A DNA stretch of 64,000 bases from Tahibacter harae (GTDB taxonomy: Bacteria > Pseudomonadota > Gammaproteobacteria > Xanthomonadales > Rhodanobacteraceae), in NCBI RefSeq assembly GCF_024437735.1, contig NZ_JANFQO010000012.1:1-64000 (forward strand), in the 5' to 3' direction. This document shows positions 18,254 through 26,865 of the stretch, piece after piece. Positions within the stretch are counted from its first letter, which is position 1. Every line of letters begins with the position of its first letter. The translations under genes were made by a program, and so were the position numbers. The notes beneath the pieces were generated by a model that made no database searches, had not been told where the DNA came from, and saw only the letters and a list, made by a program, of their open reading frames with translations.

Positions 18254-20233
18254 TCAATCCGCCAGCAAACTCGCCAGCCGCGCCAGATGCGCCGCCGCCA
18301 CGTCCTTCTTCGCCTGGGCATCCTGTTCCGCGTCGCGGCCGTCCCAGTGCAGGTCTTCCGCCGGAATCTCGCTGAGGAAGCGGCTGGGGTCGTTGCGCAT
18401 CACTTCGCCGAAGCGGCGCGAGCGCGCGGCGTAGCTCAGGCACAGGCGTTCCTTGGCGCGGGTGATGCCGACGTACATCAGGCGGCGTTCCTCGTCCAGG
18501 CGGCCTTCCTCGATGCTGCCTTCGTGCGGCAGCTGGCCGTCTTCCATGCCGACGATGAAGACATAGCGGAATTCCAGTCCCTTGGCGCCGTGCAGGGTCA
18601 TCAGGCGCACGGCATTGCCGGGATCGTCGCGGTCGGAATGGGTAAGCAACGCCAGCTGGGCGGCGAGGTCGCCGGCGCTGGCCGGGGTTTTCTGCATGGC
18701 GCGGAACCACTCGGCCAGTTCGGTCAGGTTGTCCAGGCGGCGCTGGCGCGCGGCGGGATCCTTGATTTCGGCGACGAGGTGTTCGGCATAGCGCGTGCGG
18801 CGGATCAGTTCATCGACCAGGTCGGCGGCGCTGAGCTGGCGCGACTGCGCGCGCAGGCCGGCGATGAGATCGGCGAAGCCGGCCAGCGACGAGGCCGAGC
18901 GCGGCGCCAGCTGCTTGAGCACGCCGTCGCTCTGCGCGGCCTGCAGCAGCGAGGCGTGACGCTGCTGCGCCATTTCGCCGAGTTTCTCCAGCGTGGTTGC
19001 GCCGATGTCGCGGCGCGGCACGTTGGCGATGCGCAGAAAGGCGGAATCGTCTTCCGGATTGGAGATCAGGCGCAGATACGCCAGGATGTCCTTGACTTCG
19101 CCGCGGTCGAGGAAAGCCGTGCCGCCGCTGATGTGATACGGCACGCGCGCCAGGCGCAGCGCCTTTTCCAGCGCGCGCGACTGATGATTGCCGCGGTAGA
19201 GGATGGCGAACTCCATCCACTTGGCCTGGTTCTTTTCTGCCAGATGCGTGAGATCGGCGGCGACGCGCTCGGCTTCGTGCTCGTTGTCCTTGCACTCCAT
19301 CACACGGATGGGCGGGCCTTCGGGCAGGTCGCTGAACAGCTGCTTGAGGTGCTTGTGCGGGTTGTTCGCGATCAGCTTGTTGGCCGCGCGCAGGATGCGC
19401 CGGCCGCAGCGGTAGTTCTGCTCCAGCTTGACCACTTTCAGCGCCGGATAATCGCGCGCGAGGTCGTCGAGATTTTCCGGATTCGCGCCGCGCCAGGCGT
19501 AGATGGACTGGTCATCATCGCCCACCGCGGTGAACATGCCGCGCGGGCCGCAGAGATTGCGGATCAAGCGGTACTGGGCCGAGTTGGTGTCCTGGTATTC
19601 GTCCACCAGCAGGTAGCGTATGCGTTCCTGCCAGGCGTTGCGGGTTTCCTCGTCGTTTTCGAGCAGGCTCAGCGGCAGGCGGATCAGATCGTCGAAATCC
19701 ACCGCGTTGAAGGCGCTGAGGCGCTTCTGGTAGCCCTCGTAGAGCTGCGCGGCTTCCAGTTCGCGCGGGCTGCGCGCGGCGGCCAGGGCCTGGACCGGAT
19801 CCAGGCCGTTGTTCTTGGCCGTGGAAACCAGGTTGCGCAGCGCCCAGAGCTGGTCGGGCTTGAGGCCCTTGGGCAGCAGGTCCTTGATGATGGATTCGCC
19901 ATCGTCAGTGTCGAGGATGGAGAAGCCGCGCTTGAGGCCGAGCTTGGCGTGCTCGATCTGCAGGAATTTCAGGCCCATCGCGTGGAAGGTGCAGACGGTG
20001 AGATCGTTCGCCGCCTCGCTGGAGACCAGCTTGGCCACGCGCTCGCGCATTTCCCGCGCGGCCTTGTTGGTGAAGGTGATCGCGGCGATCTTCTTGGCCG
20101 GGATATGCCGGCGCGAGACCAGGTGGGCGATCTTCTGGGTGATGACGCTGGTCTTGCCCGAGCCGGCACCGGCGAGCACCAGCAGCGGGCCGTCGCAATA
20201 GTCCACGGCGGCGCGTTGGGCGGGATTGAGCAT
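18254..20233 (-). CDS. rep: ATP-dependent DNA helicase Rep
   Basis: A 659-residue superfamily 1A 3-prime to 5-prime helicase that clears blocks ahead of replication forks. Motif I lies at about residues 18-32 ([20 protein letters not shown]), followed by TFTNKAA, the DEYQDTN Walker B block, [13 protein letters not shown], and the C-terminal [20 protein letters not shown] and [10 protein letters not shown]. Rep is favoured over UvrD by the [20 protein letters not shown] start and the length (E. coli Rep is 673 residues). The frame remains open upstream through a repeat, but the ATG at 20233 fits the family. A TAGAAT hexamer lies 50 bases upstream (20283-20288). It is divergent from tdk. Confidence 0.93.
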   Translation of the reverse strand: MLNPAQRAAVDYCDGPLLVLAGAGSGKTSVITQKIAHLVSRRHIPAKKIAAITFTNKAAREMRERVAKLVSSEAANDLTVCTFHAMGLKFLQIEHAKLGLKRGFSILDTDDGESIIKDLLPKGLKPDQLWALRNLVSTAKNNGLDPVQALAAARSPRELEAAQLYEGYQKRLSAFNAVDFDDLIRLPLSLLENDEETRNAWQERIRYLLVDEYQDTNSAQYRLIRNLCGPRGMFTAVGDDDQSIYAWRGANPENLDDLARDYPALKVVKLEQNYRCGRRILRAANKLIANNPHKHLKQLFSDLPEGPPIRVMECKDNEHEAERVAADLTHLAEKNQAKWMEFAILYRGNHQSRALEKALRLARVPYHISGGTAFLDRGEVKDILAYLRLISNPEDDSAFLRIANVPRRDIGATTLEKLGEMAQQRHASLLQAAQSDGVLKQLAPRSASSLAGFADLIAGLRAQSRQLSAADLVDELIRRTRYAEHLVAEIKDPAARQRRLDNLTELAEWFRAMQKTPASAGDLAAQLALLTHSDRDDPGNAVRLMTLHGAKGLEFRYVFIVGMEDGQLPHEGSIEEGRLDEERRLMYVGITRAKERLCLSYAARSRRFGEVMRNDPSRFLSEIPAEDLHWDGRDAEQDAQAKKDVAAAHLARLASLLAD

Positions 20234-20282
20234 GGTTCTGATCGGCAATGGCGGACCGCGGGCAGGCGCGGCACGGTCGCCT

Positions 20283-20288
20283 ATTCTA
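20283..20288 (-). promoter_or_regulatory. -10-like box of rep
   Basis: TAGAAT on the minus strand, 49 bases before the rep ATG. The -35 position falls inside the repeat array that starts at 20292. Confidence 0.4.
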
Positions 20289-20291
20289 AAG

Positions 20292-20391
20292 CCGGGATTC
20301 GCGATTGGGGATTCGCGATTGGCAAAGGCAGAGCCGCCGCCGCTCTTGCGAATCCCCAATCCCGATCCTCAATCCCGAATCTCCAATCCCG
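20292..20391. repeat. Inverted array of gggattcg/cgaatccc repeats between rep and tdk
   Basis: Two direct copies of gggattcgcgattgg lie at about 20293-20322. In the opposite orientation, gcgaatccccaatccc and aatcccgaatctccaatccc lie at 20348-20391, separated by about 25 bases. The two halves could pair as a long imperfect hairpin. The array sits between the -10-like boxes of the divergent genes rep and tdk. Confidence 0.8.
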
Positions 20392-20393
20392 GC

Positions 20394-20399
20394 TATCAT
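20394..20399 (+). promoter_or_regulatory. -10-like box of tdk
   Basis: TATCAT, 29 bases before the tdk ATG, directly at the edge of the inverted repeat array. Confidence 0.3.
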
Positions 20400-20428
20400 C
20401 CCGGGCTCCGCCAGTTCCCGCGCCCGCC

Positions 20429-21049
20429 ATGGCCAAGCTCTACTTCTACTACTCGGCCATGAACGCCGGGAAGACCACCACCCTGCTGCAGAGCGCGCAC
20501 AACTACCACGAGCGCGGCATGCGCACGCTGATCTTCACGCCGCGACTGGACGACCGCTACGGCGCCGGTGTGGTGGCTTCGCGCATAGGCCTCAAGGCCG
20601 ACGGCCGCATCTTCGAGCGCGACGACGATCTGCTGGAGCTGGTGCGTGCCGATGTCGCCGCCGCGGGCGCGCTCAACTGCGTGCTGGTGGACGAGGCCCA
20701 GTTCCTGAGCAAGGCCCAGGTGTGGCAGCTGACCGAGATCGTCGATGCGCTGAATATTCCGGTGCTGGCCTACGGCCTGCGCACGGATTTCCGCGGCGAG
20801 CTGTTTGAAGGCAGCCAGTACCTGCTGGCCTGGGCCGATTCCTTCACCGAGATCAAGACCATCTGCCACACCGGCCGCAAGGCGACCATGGTGGTGCGCG
20901 TGGACGAGCAGGGCCGGGCCGTGACCCAGGGGCCGCAGGTGCAGATCGGCGGCAACGACCGCTATGTCTCGGTCAGCCGTGCCGAGTTCAAGAAGATCGT
21001 CAGCGGCGAAGGCCGCATCGAGCTGAAACAGGCCGAGCTGCCGCTGTAG
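20429..21049 (+). CDS. tdk: Thymidine kinase
   Basis: A 206-residue type II thymidine kinase that phosphorylates thymidine to dTMP in the salvage pathway. The P-loop [15 protein letters not shown] is near residues 12-26, the DEAQFL Walker B block near 90, and the thymidine-binding lasso [14 protein letters not shown] near the C-terminus. In E. coli Tdk a zinc site is formed by cysteines in ICHCGRKATM and a C-terminal CRKH. Here the corresponding places read [10 protein letters not shown] and VSVSRAEF, so most zinc ligands are absent. The ATG at 20429 begins [15 protein letters not shown], the usual Tdk start. Confidence 0.94.
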   Translation: MAKLYFYYSAMNAGKTTTLLQSAHNYHERGMRTLIFTPRLDDRYGAGVVASRIGLKADGRIFERDDDLLELVRADVAAAGALNCVLVDEAQFLSKAQVWQLTEIVDALNIPVLAYGLRTDFRGELFEGSQYLLAWADSFTEIKTICHTGRKATMVVRVDEQGRAVTQGPQVQIGGNDRYVSVSRAEFKKIVSGEGRIELKQAELPL

Positions 21050-21068
21050 CGCGGCAGCCCGCGCCGCC

Positions 21069-22145
21069 TCACTGCTTGACCAGCTCCACGCGGCGGTTCT
21101 TCGCCCGGCCGGCTTCGTCGTCGTTGCTCGCGACCGGCGCGGCACTGCCCATGCCCTGGGCGAGCAGGCGCCCGGGTGCCACGCCGTAGTCGGCCACCAG
21201 CGCTGCGACAACCGCGTCGGCGCGCTTTTTGGATAAATCCAGATTGTAGGCGGCGCCGCCCTGGTTGTCGGTGTGGCCGGCGACGACCAGCTTCAGCGCG
21301 CCGTCGGCCTTGAGCAGGCCGGCGATTTCCTCCAGCTGCGGCTTCGATTCGGGCTTCAGTGTGGCCTTGTCGAAATCGAAATAGATGCCGTACAGCGCCA
21401 CCTTGCCGCCGCTGGCGATGGCCTGGGCCATCTCGCTGGCCTTCACGGTGACCATCTTCTGTTCGCGCGCCTTGGCCTCCAGCGTGACGACGACGGCGAC
21501 GGTGCGCCCGTTCAGCGCCTTGCAGTAGAGATCGTCCCTGGCGGTATAGGCGAGCACGCCGACATGGGTCTCGCTGCCGCCGGCACTCAGGCGCAGCACG
21601 CCGTAGCGCAGGTCGGCGAAGTTCATCTCCACGGCGCAGGCGCCGTTGCTGAAGGCCGGGCCGGGAATGGCGTCCTTGGGCAGCAGGTAGTTGATCAGGC
21701 CCTGTTCGCCGCCGCCGTGGCCGGCGCCGTAGTTCACGTCGCCGCCGCAGGTTTCGGCCTTGCATTCGTACAGCGACTCGCCGCCCTTTTCCTTGACCAA
21801 CTGCTGGTAGTTGCGCAGCACTTCGAGCGGGCTGCGGCCTTCCGGCAGCACGTAGACGGTGCGCGTCAGCTTGCCTTCCAGCGCCAGCTGCGTGGCCGAC
21901 TGCAGCAGCCGGTTGTTCATGCCGTCGCGCTTGTCCGGGTCGGGATGCAGCGTCAGCGCGGCGGTCGGCAGCACCACTTCGTCATAGGCCTTGGCCTGCT
22001 GCTCGACGATGAAGGCACCTTCGTAGCGGCCCAGGCCGGCGGGATCGGCGCTGCCGGCCTTGTCGGCCGTGGGAACGGTCGCGTCGGCGAATGCGGCCGC
22101 GGCGGCCAGGGTGCTGAGCAGGACCAACAGAAGACGCGATCGCAT
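21069..22145 (-). CDS. OmpA-family outer-membrane/periplasmic protein with DUF4892-like N-terminal region
   Basis: A 358-residue exported protein. A signal peptide (about 1-21, MRSRLLLVLLSTLAAAAAFA) is followed by a central domain (about 40-220) with lone cysteines (YECKAETCGGDV) that resembles DUF4892-type proteins (moderate certainty). The C-terminal OmpA-like peptidoglycan-binding domain (about 240-356) has GIYFDFDKATLKPESKPQL and VAGHTDNQGG followed by NLDLSKKRADAV. It probably tethers the outer membrane or an envelope complex to peptidoglycan. The frame is open upstream into mutM, but the ATG at 22145 gives a perfect signal peptide. It lies downstream of mutM on the same strand, with an 83-base gap. 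Confidence 0.82.
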   Translation of the reverse strand: MRSRLLLVLLSTLAAAAAFADATVPTADKAGSADPAGLGRYEGAFIVEQQAKAYDEVVLPTAALTLHPDPDKRDGMNNRLLQSATQLALEGKLTRTVYVLPEGRSPLEVLRNYQQLVKEKGGESLYECKAETCGGDVNYGAGHGGGEQGLINYLLPKDAIPGPAFSNGACAVEMNFADLRYGVLRLSAGGSETHVGVLAYTARDDLYCKALNGRTVAVVVTLEAKAREQKMVTVKASEMAQAIASGGKVALYGIYFDFDKATLKPESKPQLEEIAGLLKADGALKLVVAGHTDNQGGAAYNLDLSKKRADAVVAALVADYGVAPGRLLAQGMGSAAPVASNDDEAGRAKNRRVELVKQ

Positions 22146-22228
22146 CGGATTCTCCACGCTGCATGGCCACCGCCTGTGGCCGCTGTCGGGGAGTACGCAG
22201 TCCGGTGCGCAACCGTGAAACGGCGGGC

Positions 22229-23041
22229 TCAGCGCTGGCAGCGCGGACAGAAGAAGGTGCTGCGCTGGCCCAGCGTGATGGATCTGACCGGCGTGGCGCA
22301 GGTGCGGCAGGGTTCGCCGGCGCGGCCATAGACAAACAACTCCTGCTCGAAATAGCCGGGCAGGCCGTCGGGGCTGATGAAATCGCGCAGGGTGGTGCCG
22401 CCGCGGCGGATGGCATAGGCCAGGATGCGCTTCACTTGCGCGGCCAGCACGCGGTAGCGCGCCAGCGACACCTGGCCGGCCGCGCGCGCCGGATGGATGC
22501 CGGCGGCGAACAGGGCTTCGGCGGCGTAGATGTTGCCGACGCCGACGACGATCTTCTGGTCCATCAGGAACAGCTTGACCGCGCTCTTGCGGCCGCGCGA
22601 CAGGCGCCAGAGGTAGTCGCCGTCGAAGCCGTCGCCCAGCGGCTCCGGGCCCAGCCCGGCCAGCAGCGGATGCACTTCGCCGGGCTCCTGCCACAGCTGG
22701 CAGCCGAAGCGGCGCGGGTCGGTATAGCGCAGCACATGGCCCGAACCCAGGCGCCAGTCGATATGGTCGTGCAGGCCGGCCGGCGTGGCCTCGGGCAGCA
22801 CGCGCAGCGAGCCGGACATGCCCAGGTGCAGCAGGGCGCTGCCGGCCTGGGTATGCACCAGCAGGTACTTGGCGCGGCGTTCGATGTCCTCGACGCGCTG
22901 GCCGGGCAGGTGATCGCGCAGGGCCTGGGCGATGGGCCAGCGCAGCTGGGCCTGGCGCACGATCAGGCCGCGCACCTGCTGGCCGACCAGGTGCGGCGCC
23001 AGGCCGCGGCGGGTGGTTTCGACTTCGGGCAGTTCAGGCAT
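22229..23041 (-). CDS. mutM: Formamidopyrimidine-DNA glycosylase
   Basis: A 270-residue base-excision repair enzyme that removes 8-oxoguanine and formamidopyrimidines and nicks abasic sites. The N-terminus [14 protein letters not shown] provides catalytic Pro2 and Glu3. The sequence [22 protein letters not shown], the helix-two-turn-helix block [20 protein letters not shown], and a C-terminal zinc finger C-RTC...TFFCPRC (two CxxC pairs, residues about 245-268) are all present. Its ATG shares one base with the TGA of the DUF4340-like gene upstream (TGATG), so it is probably translated from the same operon mRNA. Confidence 0.97.
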   Translation of the reverse strand: MPELPEVETTRRGLAPHLVGQQVRGLIVRQAQLRWPIAQALRDHLPGQRVEDIERRAKYLLVHTQAGSALLHLGMSGSLRVLPEATPAGLHDHIDWRLGSGHVLRYTDPRRFGCQLWQEPGEVHPLLAGLGPEPLGDGFDGDYLWRLSRGRKSAVKLFLMDQKIVVGVGNIYAAEALFAAGIHPARAAGQVSLARYRVLAAQVKRILAYAIRRGGTTLRDFISPDGLPGYFEQELFVYGRAGEPCRTCATPVRSITLGQRSTFFCPRCQR

Positions 23042-23847
23042 CAGCGCACCGCGGGTTCGGTGGAAGCGGCCAGGGCCGGCGGCAGCAGGAACTGCAGCTG
23101 GGCTTCTTCCAGCGGATAGAGCAGGGCCGGCTCGGCACGCAGCGCCGCGTAGCGGCCGTCCTCGCGGCGCCAGACGGTATAGCGCACAGCCTGGCCGGCG
23201 TCGCCGAGCAGTTCCACCTGGACCGCACCGGCCGCCGGCGCCGCCTCGGCCGCGCCGACCTGGCTGGTGGCGACGCGGCCCCAGGCTGCAGCCAGCTCGG
23301 GCCGCGCCAGGCCGTCGACACGGACCTCGCGCACCCCGCCCAGCGGCGCGGCCAGGCGGTGGTCCAGTTCCGATTCGGCCGGCGCCAGCAGCCAGGCGCT
23401 GAAGCGGTCCGGCACCAGGGCGATGCCGGCGGCGCTGCGCACGTAGCGGTCGCCGTTGATGGCGTCGGTGAGGCCGAATTCCAGGCGCTCGCCGTCCAGT
23501 TCCAGCACGGCCTGGGGTGGATCCAGGCCCACCTTGGCCGGATCGCGCGGCTGCGGCGGCGTGCGCGGCCGCGCCGAGGCGATGGCGAGCAGACGCGCCA
23601 CGGCGTCGGCATGGGCCGGCAGGTCGTAGGGCTCGCGCATCCACCAGGAGCCGTCGGCGGCGCGTTCGAAGCGGCGCGGCGGCTTGTGCGCGCTGCGCAC
23701 GCTGAGGCGGCGCACGGCGGCGGCGTCCAGGCTGGTCAACGGCGCCGGACGGGTCTGCTGTTCGCGCTGCACCACCCACCAGACCAGCGCGGCGGCAATG
23801 CCGGTGATCAGGGCCAGCAGCAGGTTCTGGCGCTGCCTGCGGCGCAT
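23041..23847 (-). CDS. DUF4340-like membrane-anchored protein of a Gld-type ABC cluster
   Basis: A 268-residue protein: basic start ([14 protein letters not shown]), one transmembrane helix at about 9-25, then a periplasmic part with repeated beta-strand/alpha segments ([38 protein letters not shown]). This matches DUF4340 proteins that accompany GldA/F/G-type ABC systems. Its start lies two bases before the GldG-like stop and its stop overlaps the mutM start, so it is the fourth gene of the operon. The biochemical role is unknown. Confidence 0.75.
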   Translation of the reverse strand: MRRRQRQNLLLALITGIAAALVWWVVQREQQTRPAPLTSLDAAAVRRLSVRSAHKPPRRFERAADGSWWMREPYDLPAHADAVARLLAIASARPRTPPQPRDPAKVGLDPPQAVLELDGERLEFGLTDAINGDRYVRSAAGIALVPDRFSAWLLAPAESELDHRLAAPLGGVREVRVDGLARPELAAAWGRVATSQVGAAEAAPAAGAVQVELLGDAGQAVRYTVWRREDGRYAALRAEPALLYPLEEAQLQFLLPPALAASTEPAVR

Positions 23848-23848
23848 C

Positions 23849-25195
23849 TCAGCGCCGCCGCCTGCGGCGCCAGGCGGTCAGGCCGCCGATCAGCGCAAGC
23901 AGTCCCGGCAGGGCCAGCAGCAGGCCGACGCCGATCAGAGTCGTGCGCCCGGGGCTGAGCTGCAGCAGGCGATCGGCGGGCTCGCGCGGCGGCAGCTGGA
24001 TCAGGCTGTCGTCGGCCAGCAGCCAGTTGAACAGGCGCAGGCCCAGATCGCGGTTGCCGCCGTTGGCCAGGAACTGGTTGGAGAGGAAATCGCCGTCGCC
24101 GATCACCGCGGCGCGCTGTTCGCGCCTGTCCGGCCGCGGCGACAGCCGCGACAGGGCGAAGCCCAGGTCCAGCGGCCCGCGCATCTCGTCGCTGTTCTCG
24201 TCGAAGCGCACGGTGCTGTCGCCGCGTTCGCTGATCGCGCTGGTCTCGGTCCAGCTCTGCGCGCTGCTGCGCAGGAACGGCTGCAGCTGCCAGCGCGGCG
24301 CGCCGAGCTGAGCCAGGGCGACGGCCTGGGGAAACAGCGTGGTGAGTTCCAGGCCCTTGGTCAGGGCGTGCACGGGATAGCCGGCCAGCACGACGAAGCG
24401 CGGGTCGCCCAGGCCCAGGCTCGCGCCGGTGCCGTCGACCAGCACGCCCGGCAGCACACGCACGGAAAGCGCCTCGGCCAGCTTGTCCAGGCCGGCGTTC
24501 TCGCCGGGCTCGGTCAGCCACAGCACGGCGCCCCCGCGTTCGACCCAGTCGACGATCTCCTCGCGCACCGGCGCGGCCACGGCCACGCGCGGGTTGGCGA
24601 TGACCAGCAGATCGGTGTTGTCGGGAATGCGCGCGCCGGCGCCGAGCACCAGCGGCACGCAGCGCACGCCCTGGTTGAGCAGGTAGCGGGTGAACTGGCC
24701 CAGGTCGGCATTGCCCTCGCCGTCGGGCTTGCGCTCGCCGTCGCCGGCCAGGAACGCGACCATGCGTTCCTCGCGGCGCGACAGGCGCAGCAGCGCATTG
24801 GACACCAAGCTTTCGCTGAGCAGGGTCAGGCGCTCGCTGCGGCCGGCATAGCGCAGGTCGATCTCGCCGCCTTCGCTGACGCCGAGTTCGCGCATCGCCG
24901 CCGGATCGTCGGCCGGATCGACGAAGCGCAGGCTGATGTCGGGCTTCTCGCGCTGATAGCGCGCGAGAAAGCCCGCGATCTCGGCGCGCCGGGTGCCGCC
25001 GGGACCGACGTAGGACACCACTTCCACCGGCCCGTCCAGGCGCTTGAGCAGTTCCAGCGACTGCGGCGCGAGCGAACTGCGTCCGTTCGCGCTCCAGTCG
25101 CTGCGGAAGCCGAAGCGGGTAGTGAGGAAGCCGACGAGCAAAGCCAGCGCCACGCAGAGCAAGGCGTGTATCAGGCGGGAGAGGCCGCCGCGCAT
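23849..25195 (-). CDS. GldG-like auxiliary protein of ABC transporter (ABC-type uncharacterised, DUF4350-like fold)
   Basis: A 448-residue protein with an N-terminal transmembrane helix (about 8-26), a large extracytoplasmic region and a C-terminal helix (about 415-437) followed by an Arg-rich tail (WRRRRRR). Segments such as LLKRLDGPVEVVSYVGPGG, NTDLLVIANPRVAVAAPVRE and RAAVIGDGDFLSNQFLANGG are typical of GldG/ABC_transp_aux proteins. In Bacteroidetes the GldA-F-G system supports gliding; in gammaproteobacteria its role is not established. The ATG at 25195 shares a base with the permease stop (TGATG). The open frame further upstream is a shadow of the permease. Confidence 0.8.
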   Translation of the reverse strand: MRGGLSRLIHALLCVALALLVGFLTTRFGFRSDWSANGRSSLAPQSLELLKRLDGPVEVVSYVGPGGTRRAEIAGFLARYQREKPDISLRFVDPADDPAAMRELGVSEGGEIDLRYAGRSERLTLLSESLVSNALLRLSRREERMVAFLAGDGERKPDGEGNADLGQFTRYLLNQGVRCVPLVLGAGARIPDNTDLLVIANPRVAVAAPVREEIVDWVERGGAVLWLTEPGENAGLDKLAEALSVRVLPGVLVDGTGASLGLGDPRFVVLAGYPVHALTKGLELTTLFPQAVALAQLGAPRWQLQPFLRSSAQSWTETSAISERGDSTVRFDENSDEMRGPLDLGFALSRLSPRPDRREQRAAVIGDGDFLSNQFLANGGNRDLGLRLFNWLLADDSLIQLPPREPADRLLQLSPGRTTLIGVGLLLALPGLLALIGGLTAWRRRRRR

Positions 25196-25947
25196 CAGTC
25201 GGCGCTCCGCAGGCTGGCGAGCTGGCGCGTGGCCAGGGCCAGGAACACGGCGCCGACGATGGCAAACCAGGCAAGATCGCCGCTGGCCACCACACCTTCC
25301 ATCAGGCCTTCGTAATGCGTGGGCAGGGAAAGCCAGTTGATCAGGCCATGGCGCAGGCCGGCCGCGCGGGCGCCGAGGTCGATGAGGCAGAACACGGCGT
25401 TGATGAGCAGCGCCAGCGCCGTCGCCAGCACCGGCTGGGCGCAGACGCTGGAAGCGTAGAGCGCGATCGCCGCGAGCGTGCCGGCCAGCAGGCACAGGGC
25501 GAGCACGTTGGCGGCGAGGCGGCCCAGGTCCAGGCTGGTGGCGCCGGCCAGGCACAGCGGCATCAGCACGGTCAGCGCGATCAGCAGCAACAGCCACAGC
25601 CACAGGCCCAGCCATTTGCCGCCGATGATGGCCGCGTCGCTGACGCCGGAGGCCAGCAGCAGGTTTAAGGTATGCGCGCGGCGTTCGCCGGCGATCAGGC
25701 GCGCGCCCAGCAGCGGCACCAGCAGCAACAGCAGGAGGACCAGCCGGCCGAGCAGAGGCACGGCGACCAGGCTGGTCACGCCGGCCGCGGTGTTGCCGCT
25801 GCCCGCCTGGGCGAGCAGGAAATTGTCGAGATGGCTGAGAAAGATCCAGGCCAGCACCGCCAGCAGGCCGGCCAGCAGGAACCAGGTCCAGGCCTGTGCG
25901 CACAGGCGGCGCCATTCGTGGGCGGCGATCAGCAGCAGCGCGCTCAT
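25195..25947 (-). CDS. ABC transporter permease (GldF-like)
   Basis: A 250-residue integral membrane protein with about six helices, including a leucine-rich helix (GRLVLLLLLLVPLLGARLIA) followed by GERRAHTLNLLLASGVSD. That ER-x-TLNLLL-x-S-pattern is the ABC2_membrane/GldF coupling region. The ATG at 25947 overlaps the ATPase stop (ATGA), which implies translational coupling. The family exports unknown substrates or works as a mechanical ATPase system. Confidence 0.85.
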   Translation of the reverse strand: MSALLLIAAHEWRRLCAQAWTWFLLAGLLAVLAWIFLSHLDNFLLAQAGSGNTAAGVTSLVAVPLLGRLVLLLLLLVPLLGARLIAGERRAHTLNLLLASGVSDAAIIGGKWLGLWLWLLLLIALTVLMPLCLAGATSLDLGRLAANVLALCLLAGTLAAIALYASSVCAQPVLATALALLINAVFCLIDLGARAAGLRHGLINWLSLPTHYEGLMEGVVASGDLAWFAIVGAVFLALATRQLASLRSAD

Positions 25948-26693
25948 GCGCCGGCTCCGGCAGGTTCCAGATCGGCGGCGATGCGCAGGAACAGTTGTTC
26001 CAGGCGCTCGGTCTCGCCCTTGTGCACGGCTTCCAGATGGCGCAGGCGGCCGCGGTGCAACACGGCGATGCGGTCGCAGCAGGCCTCGGCCTCGGCCAGC
26101 AGATGGGTGGACAGGATCACGCCATGGTCGCCGCGCAGGCTGGCGATGAGATCGCGCATGCGCAGGGACTGGACCGGGTCCAGGCCGGAAGCGGGTTCGT
26201 CCAGCACCACCAGGGCCGGCCCGTGCACCAGGGCCTGGGCGATGCCGACGCGCTGCTGGAAACCCTTGGACAATTGGCCCAGCGGGCGGCGCGCGACTTC
26301 GCCCAGATCGCAGCGTTCGATCTCGCGCTTCACCGCCGTGCGCGCGGCGGCGGCGGAAAGGCCGTGCAGGCGCGCACAAAAGTAGAGAAATTCATCCGCG
26401 CCCAGTTCCGCGTGCAGCGGCGCGCGCTCGGGCAGATAGCCGATGCCGCGGCGGCCGCGCTCGGGGTTTTCATACAGGTCGGCGCCGTCCAGGCGCACCT
26501 GGCCACCGTCCGGCGCCAGCACGCCGGCGATCATTCGCAAGGTGGTCGATTTGCCGGCGCCGTTGATGCCGAGCAGGCCCAGCACTTCGCCGCGGGCCAG
26601 CTCCAGGCTCAGTTCTTCCACGGCCGCGCGCCCCGCGAGCCTGCGCGAGATGCGGTCCAGTTGCAGCAGGGGGGCGGGGCTGGGGTCGGTCAC
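25944..26693 (-). CDS. ABC transporter ATPase (GldA-like)
   Basis: A 249-residue nucleotide-binding subunit. Walker A GINGAGKSTTLRMIAG lies near residues 40-55, followed by Q-loop region VRLDGADLY, signature region QLSKGFQQRVGIAQAL, Walker B ALVVLDEPASGLDP, and H-loop VILSTHLLAEAE. It starts the operon ATPase-permease-GldG-like-DUF4340-mutM. The start codon is a GTG at 26693 (M-TDPSPAPLLQLD); no ATG is available before LDRISRRL. The energising role is certain; the substrate is not. Confidence 0.9.
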   Translation of the reverse strand: MTDPSPAPLLQLDRISRRLAGRAAVEELSLELARGEVLGLLGINGAGKSTTLRMIAGVLAPDGGQVRLDGADLYENPERGRRGIGYLPERAPLHAELGADEFLYFCARLHGLSAAAARTAVKREIERCDLGEVARRPLGQLSKGFQQRVGIAQALVHGPALVVLDEPASGLDPVQSLRMRDLIASLRGDHGVILSTHLLAEAEACCDRIAVLHRGRLRHLEAVHKGETERLEQLFLRIAADLEPAGAGA

Positions 26694-26820
26694 AGGGGCG
26701 GGATTGTGGGCATACGCTGCGGCGCTGCCAAGCGCACTGGTTCAGATTGCCGTGCAAAAACGAACGTTTGCGCAGATGGCACTTGGTTTGCTTCACGTAG
26801 TCCCCACCAACAGCGTCGCG

Positions 26821-26826
26821 TATAGT
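26821..26826 (+). promoter_or_regulatory. -10-like box of the desaturase gene
   Basis: TATAGT, 39 bases before the desaturase ATG. No good -35 box is found at 16-18 bases. Confidence 0.35.
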
Positions 26827-26865
26827 GCCCGCCTGCCTTCTCCTTCCTCCTGAGTCCCTTAACCT

